DNA from: Armatimonadota bacterium
GTDB taxonomy: Bacteria; Armatimonadota; HRBIN16
DNA length: 7,058 bases
Direction of reading: 5' to 3'
Assembly: GCA_028275265.1 (NCBI GenBank)
Contig: JAPWUZ010000139.1
Span: 1 to 7,058 of the forward strand
Part shown: one piece after another, positions 1 through 5,676 of the stretch
Layout: every line of letters begins with the position of its first letter
Numbering within the stretch: position 1 is the first letter of the stretch
Translations under genes and position numbers: made by a program
The notes under the pieces: model-generated
Databases searched by the model: none
What the model was told of the DNA's origin: nothing
The model's input: only the letters and a program-made list of their open reading frames with translations

Positions 1-480
1 TACGCCTTCTATCCCTACATCAAGAACCACGGGCTGTTCTCCTGTCCCACGCTTGGCTCCGACCCCGTTCGGCTGGGTTCGGATGGGCTGCCCCTGAACC
101 AGTTCGGCTCGTACGGATACGCCTACGGTGGAGTGGGGCTGGTTCCGTCGCCGCGCATGACTCCGCTGGAGCTGTTTGTGCGCATTCTGGGACCAATTCT
201 GGGACCGCCCTACAATACCGGCAACCCACAGGATTACTACATCGCCGGTCAGCCGCTCTCTGTGGTGGGATCGCCTGCGAAGTCTATCATCGCCTTCTGC
301 AACTCCTACGGTTATCACGAGGGCTACGGCGACTCGGACGTGGTGCCTGCGGTCTTCGGCGGCAATGGAAAAGAGGCGGTCGGCGCCACCTACGCCGTGA
401 TGGTGGACGGGCACGCCATGTACAAGAAGGGCAAGTTCCTGGACCTGGTACGCTTCGCGATGGAGCCGCTGCGCCAGTAA
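1..480 (+). CDS. Prepilin-like (DUF1559 / H-X9-DG type) protein, 5' end missing
   Basis: The frame is open from the first base of the window and stops with TAA at 478-480, giving the last 159 residues of a longer protein. The N-terminal prepilin cleavage and methylation segment, if present, lies upstream. Visible hallmarks are an early PYIKNHGLFSCPT stretch, which resembles the 'PYIKN...FxCPS' segment of type II secretion/pilin-like proteins, and a C-terminal VDGHAMYKKGKF stretch, which resembles the 'ADGHV' end of the prepilin-processing-associated H-X9-DG motif. The histidine expected ten residues before the DG is an alanine here, so the motif is incomplete. Such proteins are abundant in Planctomycetota, Armatimonadota and Verrucomicrobiota and are thought to be exported pseudopilins of unclear function. 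An internal ATG at 168 and a GTG at 133 are in frame, but similarity starts upstream of both, so they are not the real start. The next gene follows after 10 bases, suggesting one transcript. Confidence 0.72.
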   Translation, partial: YAFYPYIKNHGLFSCPTLGSDPVRLGSDGLPLNQFGSYGYAYGGVGLVPSPRMTPLELFVRILGPILGPPYNTGNPQDYYIAGQPLSVVGSPAKSIIAFCNSYGYHEGYGDSDVVPAVFGGNGKEAVGATYAVMVDGHAMYKKGKFLDLVRFAMEPLRQ

Positions 481-485
481 GGAGG
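479..485 (+). promoter_or_regulatory. Ribosome binding site of the small membrane protein, overlapping the pilin stop codon
   Basis: The sequence AAGGAGG begins in the TAA stop codon of the upstream gene and lies 5 bases before the ATG at 491. The overlap suggests translational coupling of the two genes. Confidence 0.7.
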
Positions 486-490
486 CAAGC

Positions 491-715
491 ATGAACAAGC
501 AAATCAACCCGGTGCTGGCGATGATCATCATCGTAGTGTTTATCGCCATTGTGGGGGCAGTCATGTGGAAGAACCTGCCGCAACCTGCGCCACCCGGGCA
601 GGGACGGAAACAGAGCGACCTGGACCTGAGCCGAGCCACCAAGGACCCGGCACAGTTCCAGAAAGAGGTGCAGGAGCTGCTTGCACGCGACCGGGCAGAA
701 CACGGAAACAAATAG
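491..715 (+). CDS. Small single-pass membrane protein, function unknown
   Basis: This 74-residue protein has a short N-terminus (MNKQINP), one hydrophobic helix at about residues 7-27 rich in Ile, Val, Ala and Met, then a Pro/Gly/Gln-rich stretch (about 28-40) and a charged, probably helical tail (about 41-74) with many Asp, Glu, Lys and Arg. There is no lipobox, no clear signal-peptidase site and no recognised domain, so I read the hydrophobic part as a membrane anchor. The ATG has a near-perfect ribosome binding site and directly follows the pilin-like gene, so the two are probably co-transcribed. A role linked to pilin or pseudopilin assembly is an inference from position alone. Flanking charges do not settle the orientation in the membrane. 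The real-gene call rests on the ribosome binding site, tight spacing and sensible membrane-protein composition. Confidence 0.68.
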   Translation: MNKQINPVLAMIIIVVFIAIVGAVMWKNLPQPAPPGQGRKQSDLDLSRATKDPAQFQKEVQELLARDRAEHGNK

Positions 716-724
716 ACCCGCCGG

Positions 725-823
725 ATGCGTACGGCGTATTGCCGTAGGGGCGGACCCCTGCGCCTGCCCTGCCAACGGGGGGCAACCACAGGGCGTTGCC
801 CCTACCGTGGCTCCGGTACGCAT
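725..823. repeat. Nested palindromic intergenic element (REP/MITE-like), copy A
   Basis: Three sets of inverted repeats sit inside one another. The outer pair is ATGCGTAC at 725-732 and GTACGCAT at 816-823. The middle pair is GTAGGGGC at 744-751 and GCCCCTAC at 798-805. The inner hairpin is GGGGCAAC at 779-786 and GTTGCCCC at 795-802 with an 8-base loop. A further imperfect hairpin lies at about 747-770. No convincing coding frame covers the stretch. The architecture resembles miniature palindromic repeats scattered in intergenic DNA of many environmental bacteria. Whether it is mobile, or helps separate or stabilise the transcripts on either side, cannot be told from one locus. Confidence 0.7.
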
Positions 824-842
824 TGTAGGAATAGGGCAATCT

Positions 843-869
843 GTAGGGGCAGACCCCCGTGTCTGCCCC
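843..869. repeat. Palindromic hairpin repeat, copy B of the GTAGGGGC motif
   Basis: A perfect 9-bp stem (GGGGCAGAC at 846-854 and GTCTGCCCC at 861-869) encloses a 6-base loop. The first 26 bases (843-868) match 744-769 of the neighbouring element at 22 of 26 positions, so the two are related copies. No T-run follows the stem, so it is not a typical intrinsic terminator. It lies 46 bases before the start codon of the metallohydrolase and could be in its leader. Confidence 0.7.
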
Positions 870-902
870 AAATACGGACGTGTCCCATCCAATTTGCAAA
901 GG

Positions 903-908
903 AAGGAG
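903..908 (+). promoter_or_regulatory. Ribosome binding site that sets the metallohydrolase start at 916
   Basis: AAGGAG, within a longer purine run at 898-910, lies 7 bases before the ATG at 916. The alternative in-frame GTG at 859 sits inside the copy B hairpin, has no comparable site, and would put 19 extra polar residues before a clear signal peptide. Confidence 0.7.
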
Positions 909-915
909 AGACCGA

Positions 916-3501
916 ATGCTAACGAACAAGCGAACCACCTTTTGCCTGACCGCTGGTATCGTCCTCTTCACCCTCAGCACCGCTTTCAGCCATGAAATCG
1001 GCAAACTGCGTAACCCCCAGATGCCCATTCCCGACCCGGGCGTGGCACAATGCGTGGTGGCAACCGCACGCGACCTGCCCGGCGGCGCAAAGGCGCAGGG
1101 CAAGCCGGGGGACTACGTGCTGAGAAACCACGAAGCCACCTTCGTGGTGGCTGCGCCGCGCATGGCGGGCGGATACTCGCGCTACGGTGGGCGCGTGCTG
1201 GATGCGGTTCTCAATGAAGCGGGACACGACGAAGACCTGCTGGGCGAAATCTTCTTTGCCACCGCCGACGAGAAAAGCCTGCTGAACCTGCGCGTCCTGC
1301 GGGCTGTCAAAGCAGAGATACTCTCTGCCGGAGGCAAAGGCAAGCCTGCCCACCTGCGCGTACACGCGGTGGACGACCGTTTTCCCATTGTGGACACCAC
1401 CGTCCGCATCCCCAGCAGCTCGCAGGGCTTGCAAGCCACTGTGGATTACATCCTGCATCCGGATAAGCCCACGCTGGAAATCGTCTGCACTTTGAACAAC
1501 AGCACCCAGCAGGCAAAGGTGTATTCGCTCTTCTGGGGGCAGATTCTGGGCGATGGTCTAGTCAGCTATATCCCCCCATGGGGTAGCGTGGACTACGCTT
1601 TCCAGAAAGCAGGGGGGCCCCCTCTCATGGGACTGGTCCAAACGCTGCCCGGTCCGATTCCGATGGTTACAGCGGCAGGTTCGCGGATTGGATACGGCTT
1701 TATCATCCAGCAAGAGGCGATTTCGCAGGTGATGAACGCCTCCAACATCTACCTGATGATGATAGGACGTCCGGTGAACCTTTTGGCCGGTCAGAAGGCG
1801 GAAATCCGAATGGCTCTGTCTGTCAGCGACGGGGATGTGGAGCCGCTGCGAGCGGAGATGCGCCGCCTGCGCAAGCAGAGCGAAACGCTGTCTACCGTTC
1901 GCGGTAGAGTGGTGACCACCAATAACCGCCCTGTGCCGGATGCGCGAGTGTACCTCGTTCAGCAAGGCGAAGGCGACGGGCAGATGCACACCGCGACTCG
2001 CACCGACAGCCGGGGTCGCTTCGAAGCAAAGGTGCCGCCCGGCGAGTACCGCGCCGTGGTGTTTGCCGACGGATACGCGCCTGCCAGCGTCGCCTTGAAA
2101 GGGACGGCGGACATTTTGCTGCAGCCGCCAGCGCAACTGCAGATTGCCGTGCAGGATGATAAAGGCGCGTATCTACCCTGCGCGCTGGTATTTCAGCGGC
2201 TTTCCGGGTCTCTGCCCAACAACGAGCGTGTGCGCTACGGCGAGCAGGGCGACTATGGACGTTTCGACCGAGTTTACTACAGCCTCTCCGGCAACGAAAC
2301 CGTTCCTGTGGAACCGGGGCGATATCGTATCACCGTCACGCGCGGTTTCGAGTATGAGATAGCACAGCGCGAGATAGACCTGCGGCCGGGCGCCAGAGCC
2401 GTCTGGCGGGCAACGCTGGCGCGAACGGCGCAGATGCCGGGCTATCTCTGCGGCGACTTTCACGTGCACGCCATCCCTTCGCCCGACTCGAGCGACCCGC
2501 TGGCGGACAAGGTGAAGGCATACGTGGCGATGGGAGTGCAGATACTCACCGCCACCGACCACGATGTGCTTACCGACTACCAGCCGGTGATTCGTGCCCT
2601 GCGTGCCGGGCGATGGATTACATCCGTCGTAGGATGCGAAATCACCCCCAACTTCGGTTTGGGACACTTCAATGCCTATCCTCAACGCTACGACCCCAAC
2701 AAACCCAACAACGGGGCGATAGAATGGTACGACCTCACCGCCGAGCAGATATTCGCCGCCGCGCGTGCCAACAACGACGGTGACACCATCGTGCAGGTCA
2801 ACCACCCGCGAAGCGGAGATGCGGGATACTTCCGCTGGGTGGGGTTGAACCCGGCGGAAGGCACTATCGCAAGCCCACAGCAGTTCTCACCCAACTTCGA
2901 CGCGATTGAGGTGTACAACGGCGTGGACAATAAGCAGCTCGAGCAGACCCTGCCCGACTGGTTCTATTTCCTCAACACAGGAAAACGGTATATCGCAATG
3001 GGCAATACCGACAGCCACAATGCCTACCGGCTCGAACCCGGTTTCCCGCGCACCTACCTCTATTTTGGGCATGAGCAGGTTCAGCGCGTGACTCCCCAGC
3101 AGATAGTGCGGGCAATACGCAACGGCAACGCGCTGGTGTGCGGCGGACCACTCATTGAGGTGAAAGCACAGGGCAATCAGCCGATGGGTTCCACGGTGGT
3201 TGCGGACGAAGGCACCGTGCAGGTGCAGATACGGCTGGCGGCGCCGTCGTGGGTGCGGGTGAACCGGGTCAAGTTGTACGTCAACGGATCTGTGACGCAG
3301 GAACTGCCTGTAGACCACCCACAGGGCAAGCCGTTGAACTGGCAGCAGACCCTGCAGCTGCGTGTGGACAGGGATTCGTGGTTGGTGGTGCTGGCAGAGG
3401 GTGAGGGCTTTACCGCCTTGTATCCGGGTGTACGCCCCACGTCCTTCACCAATCCCATCTACATCGATGCGGATGGCAACGGGTGGCAGCCTCTGAGGTA
3501 G
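916..3501 (+). CDS. Secreted CehA/McbA-family (PHP-domain) metallohydrolase with carboxypeptidase-regulatory-like domain
   Basis: An 861-residue protein with a signal peptide at about 1-25 (Lys5-Arg6, hydrophobic core, likely cleavage after Ala-Phe-Ser), so it should act outside the cytoplasm. Residues about 40-320 are beta-rich and unassigned. Residues about 328-400 form a carboxypeptidase-regulatory-like beta-sandwich (GRVV...PVPDARVYL...DSRGRFEAKVPPGEYRAVVFADGY), followed by a second such domain to about 506. The PHP hydrolase core, about 510-720, holds the expected metal ligands: HVH at 516-518, TDHD at 547-550, Glu575 in GCE, His630 in VNHP, and NTDSH at 697-701. The C-terminal 120 residues are beta-rich, ending in a PTSFTNPIYIDADGNG stretch often seen in this family. 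PHP enzymes hydrolyse phosphoesters or, in CehA, a carbamate ester; the substrate here is unknown. The ATG at 916 is chosen over the GTG at 859 because of the ribosome binding site and signal peptide. The fold is firm, the reaction is not. Confidence 0.85.
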   Translation: MLTNKRTTFCLTAGIVLFTLSTAFSHEIGKLRNPQMPIPDPGVAQCVVATARDLPGGAKAQGKPGDYVLRNHEATFVVAAPRMAGGYSRYGGRVLDAVLNEAGHDEDLLGEIFFATADEKSLLNLRVLRAVKAEILSAGGKGKPAHLRVHAVDDRFPIVDTTVRIPSSSQGLQATVDYILHPDKPTLEIVCTLNNSTQQAKVYSLFWGQILGDGLVSYIPPWGSVDYAFQKAGGPPLMGLVQTLPGPIPMVTAAGSRIGYGFIIQQEAISQVMNASNIYLMMIGRPVNLLAGQKAEIRMALSVSDGDVEPLRAEMRRLRKQSETLSTVRGRVVTTNNRPVPDARVYLVQQGEGDGQMHTATRTDSRGRFEAKVPPGEYRAVVFADGYAPASVALKGTADILLQPPAQLQIAVQDDKGAYLPCALVFQRLSGSLPNNERVRYGEQGDYGRFDRVYYSLSGNETVPVEPGRYRITVTRGFEYEIAQREIDLRPGARAVWRATLARTAQMPGYLCGDFHVHAIPSPDSSDPLADKVKAYVAMGVQILTATDHDVLTDYQPVIRALRAGRWITSVVGCEITPNFGLGHFNAYPQRYDPNKPNNGAIEWYDLTAEQIFAAARANNDGDTIVQVNHPRSGDAGYFRWVGLNPAEGTIASPQQFSPNFDAIEVYNGVDNKQLEQTLPDWFYFLNTGKRYIAMGNTDSHNAYRLEPGFPRTYLYFGHEQVQRVTPQQIVRAIRNGNALVCGGPLIEVKAQGNQPMGSTVVADEGTVQVQIRLAAPSWVRVNRVKLYVNGSVTQELPVDHPQGKPLNWQQTLQLRVDRDSWLVVLAEGEGFTALYPGVRPTSFTNPIYIDADGNGWQPLR

Positions 3502-3510
3502 CTTCCCCGC

Positions 3511-3540
3511 TTGCAGGATTTTCTCCTTTTGTGCCAAAAT
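3511..3540 (+). promoter_or_regulatory. Possible weak sigma-70-like promoter for the dehydrogenase operon
   Basis: TTGCAG at 3511-3516 and CAAAAT at 3535-3540 are 18 bases apart and match the consensus hexamers at 3 and 4 of 6 positions. This is the most AT-rich part of the 163-bp gap (3502-3664) and is well placed upstream of the operon. The match is weak, and GATACT at 3542-3547 is an alternative -10 element. Confidence 0.25.
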
Positions 3541-3618
3541 AGATACTCGGCGAGCGTTGCACAGCGCACGCCAACGTGTCGTACTTGCGGGCGAGGAATG
3601 CCTGCCCGTATCCCGGAG

Positions 3619-3637
3619 CGTCGGCAAACATCCGACG
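3619..3637 (+). other. Small hairpin in the leader of the dehydrogenase operon
   Basis: CGTCGG at 3619-3624 can pair with CCGACG at 3632-3637 around a 7-base loop. It ends 13 bases before the ribosome binding site of the E1-alpha gene. Such a stem could influence the leader RNA, but it matches no riboswitch class I know and may be chance in GC-rich DNA. Confidence 0.3.
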
Positions 3638-3650
3638 GCGAGGCGAAATA

Positions 3651-3657
3651 AAGGAGG
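3651..3657 (+). promoter_or_regulatory. Ribosome binding site that sets the E1-alpha start at 3665
   Basis: AAGGAGG lies 7 bases before the GTG at 3665. The longer in-frame frame beginning at 3557 lacks such a site and would add 36 residues unlike any E1-alpha N-terminus. Confidence 0.8.
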
Positions 3658-3664
3658 AAAAATC

Positions 3665-4696
3665 GTGAGGGCTGAGGCACCTGTCAAAAAGGCTCTGCCG
3701 AAATCGTTGACCCCGCAGCGTTTGGTGGAATTGTATCGTAAGATGCTGCTTATCCGCCGCTTCGAAGAACAATGCGCCCCCGCCTACCGACAGGGCAAAA
3801 TGGGTGGATATATGCATGTGTATATCGGTCAGGAAGCGGTTGCTACCGGTTTTATTGCCCACATGCGCGATGACGACTATATGATTTGTTCCTATCGTGA
3901 CCACGGACATGCCCTAGCAAGGGGCACTGACCCTCGTCGCGTGATGGCGGAACTGTTCGGACGGTACACGGGAGTGGCGAAGGGCAAGGGAGGCTCCATG
4001 CATCTGGTGGATGTGCAACGTGGCTTTCTGGGCGGATACGGTATCGTCGGTGGGATGGTGCCTCTGGCGGTCGGCGTAGGCTACGGTATACGCTACCGGG
4101 GTACAGACCAGGTGTGCCTCTGCTTTTTCGGCGACGGCGCGATGAACATTGGGCCGGTGCACGAGGCGCTGAACATGGCGGCGGTCTATAAGGTGCCGGT
4201 GGTCTTCATCTGCGAGAACAACCGTTATGCCATGGCGACGCCCATAGAGTTCGCTTCGGCAGTGCCCAACCTTGCCGAGCGCGCCCGACAATACGGCATG
4301 CCCACCAAACAGATTGAGGGGATGGACCTGCTGGAGGTGTATCAGGAGGCAGAAGAGATTATCCACCACGTGCGCCACACGCCGGAGCCGTTCTTTGTGG
4401 AGGTGCTGACCTACCGTTTTGAAGGGCACGGCATCGCCGATAACCCCACCAATCAGGCACTGTACCGCACGAAAGAGGAGGTAGAGTACTGGCGTCAGCG
4501 CGACCCCATCGTGAACACCGCGCGGTTCCTGATAGAAAACGGCATTGCGTCCGAGAGCGAACTGCTGGAGTGGGATAGTATCGCCAAACAGCAGGCACTG
4601 GACGCGGTTGCTTTCGCCGACGCCAGCCCTGAACCCCCGCTGGAGGAGCTCTATCGCGACGTGTACACCGACATGGAGGTGCAGGAGTGGCGCTGA
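3665..4696 (+). CDS. pdhA: Pyruvate (2-oxoacid) dehydrogenase E1 component, alpha subunit
   Basis: A 343-residue cytoplasmic protein, normal for bacterial E1-alpha. With E1-beta it forms the thiamine-diphosphate enzyme that decarboxylates the 2-oxoacid and reductively acylates the E2 lipoyl group. Visible family features in order are YRKMLLIRRFEEQ near the N-terminus, YRDHGHALARG (residues 77-87), GKGGSMH (107-113), the thiamine-diphosphate motif GDGAMN at 156-161 closing with ENNRYAM, and the second active-site loop around EGHGIADN (253-260). In that loop the serines that are phosphorylated in mitochondrial E1-alpha are Gly256 and Ala258, and it is about three residues longer before the YRT. 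The GTG start is set by a strong ribosome binding site. The last 10 bases overlap the E1-beta gene. GKGGSMH and the overall pattern favour pyruvate, but acetoin or branched-chain 2-oxoacid specificity cannot be excluded by sequence reading alone. Confidence 0.92.
   Translation: MRAEAPVKKALPKSLTPQRLVELYRKMLLIRRFEEQCAPAYRQGKMGGYMHVYIGQEAVATGFIAHMRDDDYMICSYRDHGHALARGTDPRRVMAELFGRYTGVAKGKGGSMHLVDVQRGFLGGYGIVGGMVPLAVGVGYGIRYRGTDQVCLCFFGDGAMNIGPVHEALNMAAVYKVPVVFICENNRYAMATPIEFASAVPNLAERARQYGMPTKQIEGMDLLEVYQEAEEIIHHVRHTPEPFFVEVLTYRFEGHGIADNPTNQALYRTKEEVEYWRQRDPIVNTARFLIENGIASESELLEWDSIAKQQALDAVAFADASPEPPLEELYRDVYTDMEVQEWR
4675..4679 (+). promoter_or_regulatory. Ribosome binding site of the E1-beta gene, inside the E1-alpha gene
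   Basis: GGAGG within the last codons of the E1-alpha gene lies 7 bases before the GTG at 4687 and supports that start over later ATG codons. Confidence 0.7.
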
Positions 4697-5664
4697 TTAC
4701 CTATCGCGAAGCCCTGCGGCAGGCGCTGACCGAAGAGATGGAGCGCGACCCCAACGTGTTCCTGCTGGGCGAGGAAATCGGCAGGTACCAGGGCACTTTC
4801 CGTGTCACCGAAGGGTTGCTACAGCGATTTGGGGGAATGCGTGTGGTGGATACGCCCATCTCCGAGTCGGGCATTGCGGGTATGGCTATCGGCGCGGCGA
4901 TGATCGGTCTGCGACCGGTAGCGGAGTTCATGACCTTCAGCTTCGCTCTCATCGCAATGGACCAGATTGTCAACCATGCCGCAAAAATCCTGTATATGTT
5001 CGGTGGGCAAATCCGGGTGCCGCTGGTCTTTCGGGGACCGGCAGGCGGGGGGGCGCAGCTCTCTGCCCAGCACTCACACAGCCTCGAGTCGTGGTATGCG
5101 CATATTCCGGGTTTGAAGGTGGTCACTCCGGCAACCCCTGCCGATGCAAAAGGGATGCTAAAAACCGCCATCCGCGACGATAACCCCGTTATCTTTATGG
5201 AGCACGCCAAGCTCTACTCCACACGCGGAGAAGTGCCGGAAGACGAATACACCATCCCCTTCGGGAGCGCGGATGTCAAACGACAAGGGGAGGACGTGAC
5301 CATCATCGCGTATTCCCAGCCGGTACTGATGGCTCTGCGCGCCGCCGAGAAATTGGCGGAAACGGAGGGCATCGAGTGCGAGGTAATTGATTTACGCTCC
5401 CTGCAGCCGCTGGATATGGATACCATACTGGGCTCGGTGCGCAAGACACATCGCGTGGTAGTGGTGCATGAGGACCATCGCAACGTCGGGTTCGGCGCGG
5501 AGATTGCGGCACGCATTCAGGAGTTTGCCTTCGATGACCTGGATGCTCCGGTACTCCGTGTGGCGGGGGCGGACGTACCCATTCCGTACGCCCGCAACCT
5601 GGAGCGAGCGGCATTCCCCAGCGAGGAAGACATTATTCGAGCGGTAAAGCGTGTACTGGCTTGA
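4687..5664 (+). CDS. pdhB: Pyruvate (2-oxoacid) dehydrogenase E1 component, beta subunit
   Basis: A 325-residue partner of E1-alpha; the alpha2-beta2 tetramer binds thiamine diphosphate at the subunit interface. The N-terminus ALITYREALRQALTEEM and the LGEEIG segment (27-32) are typical of the family. Glu60 in DTPISESG corresponds to the conserved glutamate that activates the cofactor. The GGGAQLSAQHSHS stretch (120-132) carries the active-site His129. The C-terminal transketolase domain is seen from VTIIAYSQPVLMAL through DLRSLQPLD and VVVHEDHRNVGFGAEI to the end. The start is a GTG that overlaps the E1-alpha gene by 10 bases, so the two are probably translationally coupled and made in equal amounts. 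Specificity follows that of E1-alpha: pyruvate is most likely, with acetoin or branched-chain substrates as alternatives. Confidence 0.93.
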   Translation: MALITYREALRQALTEEMERDPNVFLLGEEIGRYQGTFRVTEGLLQRFGGMRVVDTPISESGIAGMAIGAAMIGLRPVAEFMTFSFALIAMDQIVNHAAKILYMFGGQIRVPLVFRGPAGGGAQLSAQHSHSLESWYAHIPGLKVVTPATPADAKGMLKTAIRDDNPVIFMEHAKLYSTRGEVPEDEYTIPFGSADVKRQGEDVTIIAYSQPVLMALRAAEKLAETEGIECEVIDLRSLQPLDMDTILGSVRKTHRVVVVHEDHRNVGFGAEIAARIQEFAFDDLDAPVLRVAGADVPIPYARNLERAAFPSEEDIIRAVKRVLA

Positions 5665-5672
5665 GGAGGAGG
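5665..5672 (+). promoter_or_regulatory. Ribosome binding site of the E2 gene
   Basis: GGAGGAGG fills most of the 12-base gap between the E1-beta stop (5662-5664) and the ATG at 5677, giving two overlapping GGAGG sites at spacings of 7 and 4 bases. Confidence 0.75.
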
Positions 5673-5676
5673 ACTG

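Noticed and set aside
846..869. Intrinsic transcription terminator at the copy B hairpin
   Set aside because: The stem is strong but is followed by AAATACGG rather than a T-run on the plus strand, and it is a copy of a neighbouring repeat.
725..869. CRISPR-like repeats in the spacer
   Set aside because: Only two diverged copies are present, with no regular spacing, no constant repeat length and no cas genes.
287..892. Long open frame on the minus strand (201 codons) across the small membrane gene and spacer
   Set aside because: It runs through the palindromic repeats and opposite two better-supported genes. Its product is rich in Arg, Pro and Cys with no recognisable domain, typical of antisense frames in GC-rich DNA.
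1611..1623. G-run followed by C-run (palindrome) as a phase-variation tract or frameshift site
   Set aside because: The frame is intact across it, the encoded Gly-Gly-Pro-Pro fits the context, and a run of six G alone is too short to argue for programmed slippage.
2173..2805. Minus-strand open frame of 210 codons
   Set aside because: It lies opposite the PHP catalytic core, whose conserved motifs show that the plus strand is the coding one.
3557..3664. Longer E1-alpha start at 3557
   Set aside because: The additional 36 residues do not resemble E1-alpha N-termini, and the strong ribosome binding site at 3651-3657 points to 3665.
2887..3687. Minus-strand open frame of 266 codons
   Set aside because: It is antisense to the conserved C-terminal part of the metallohydrolase and the operon leader, with no family resemblance.
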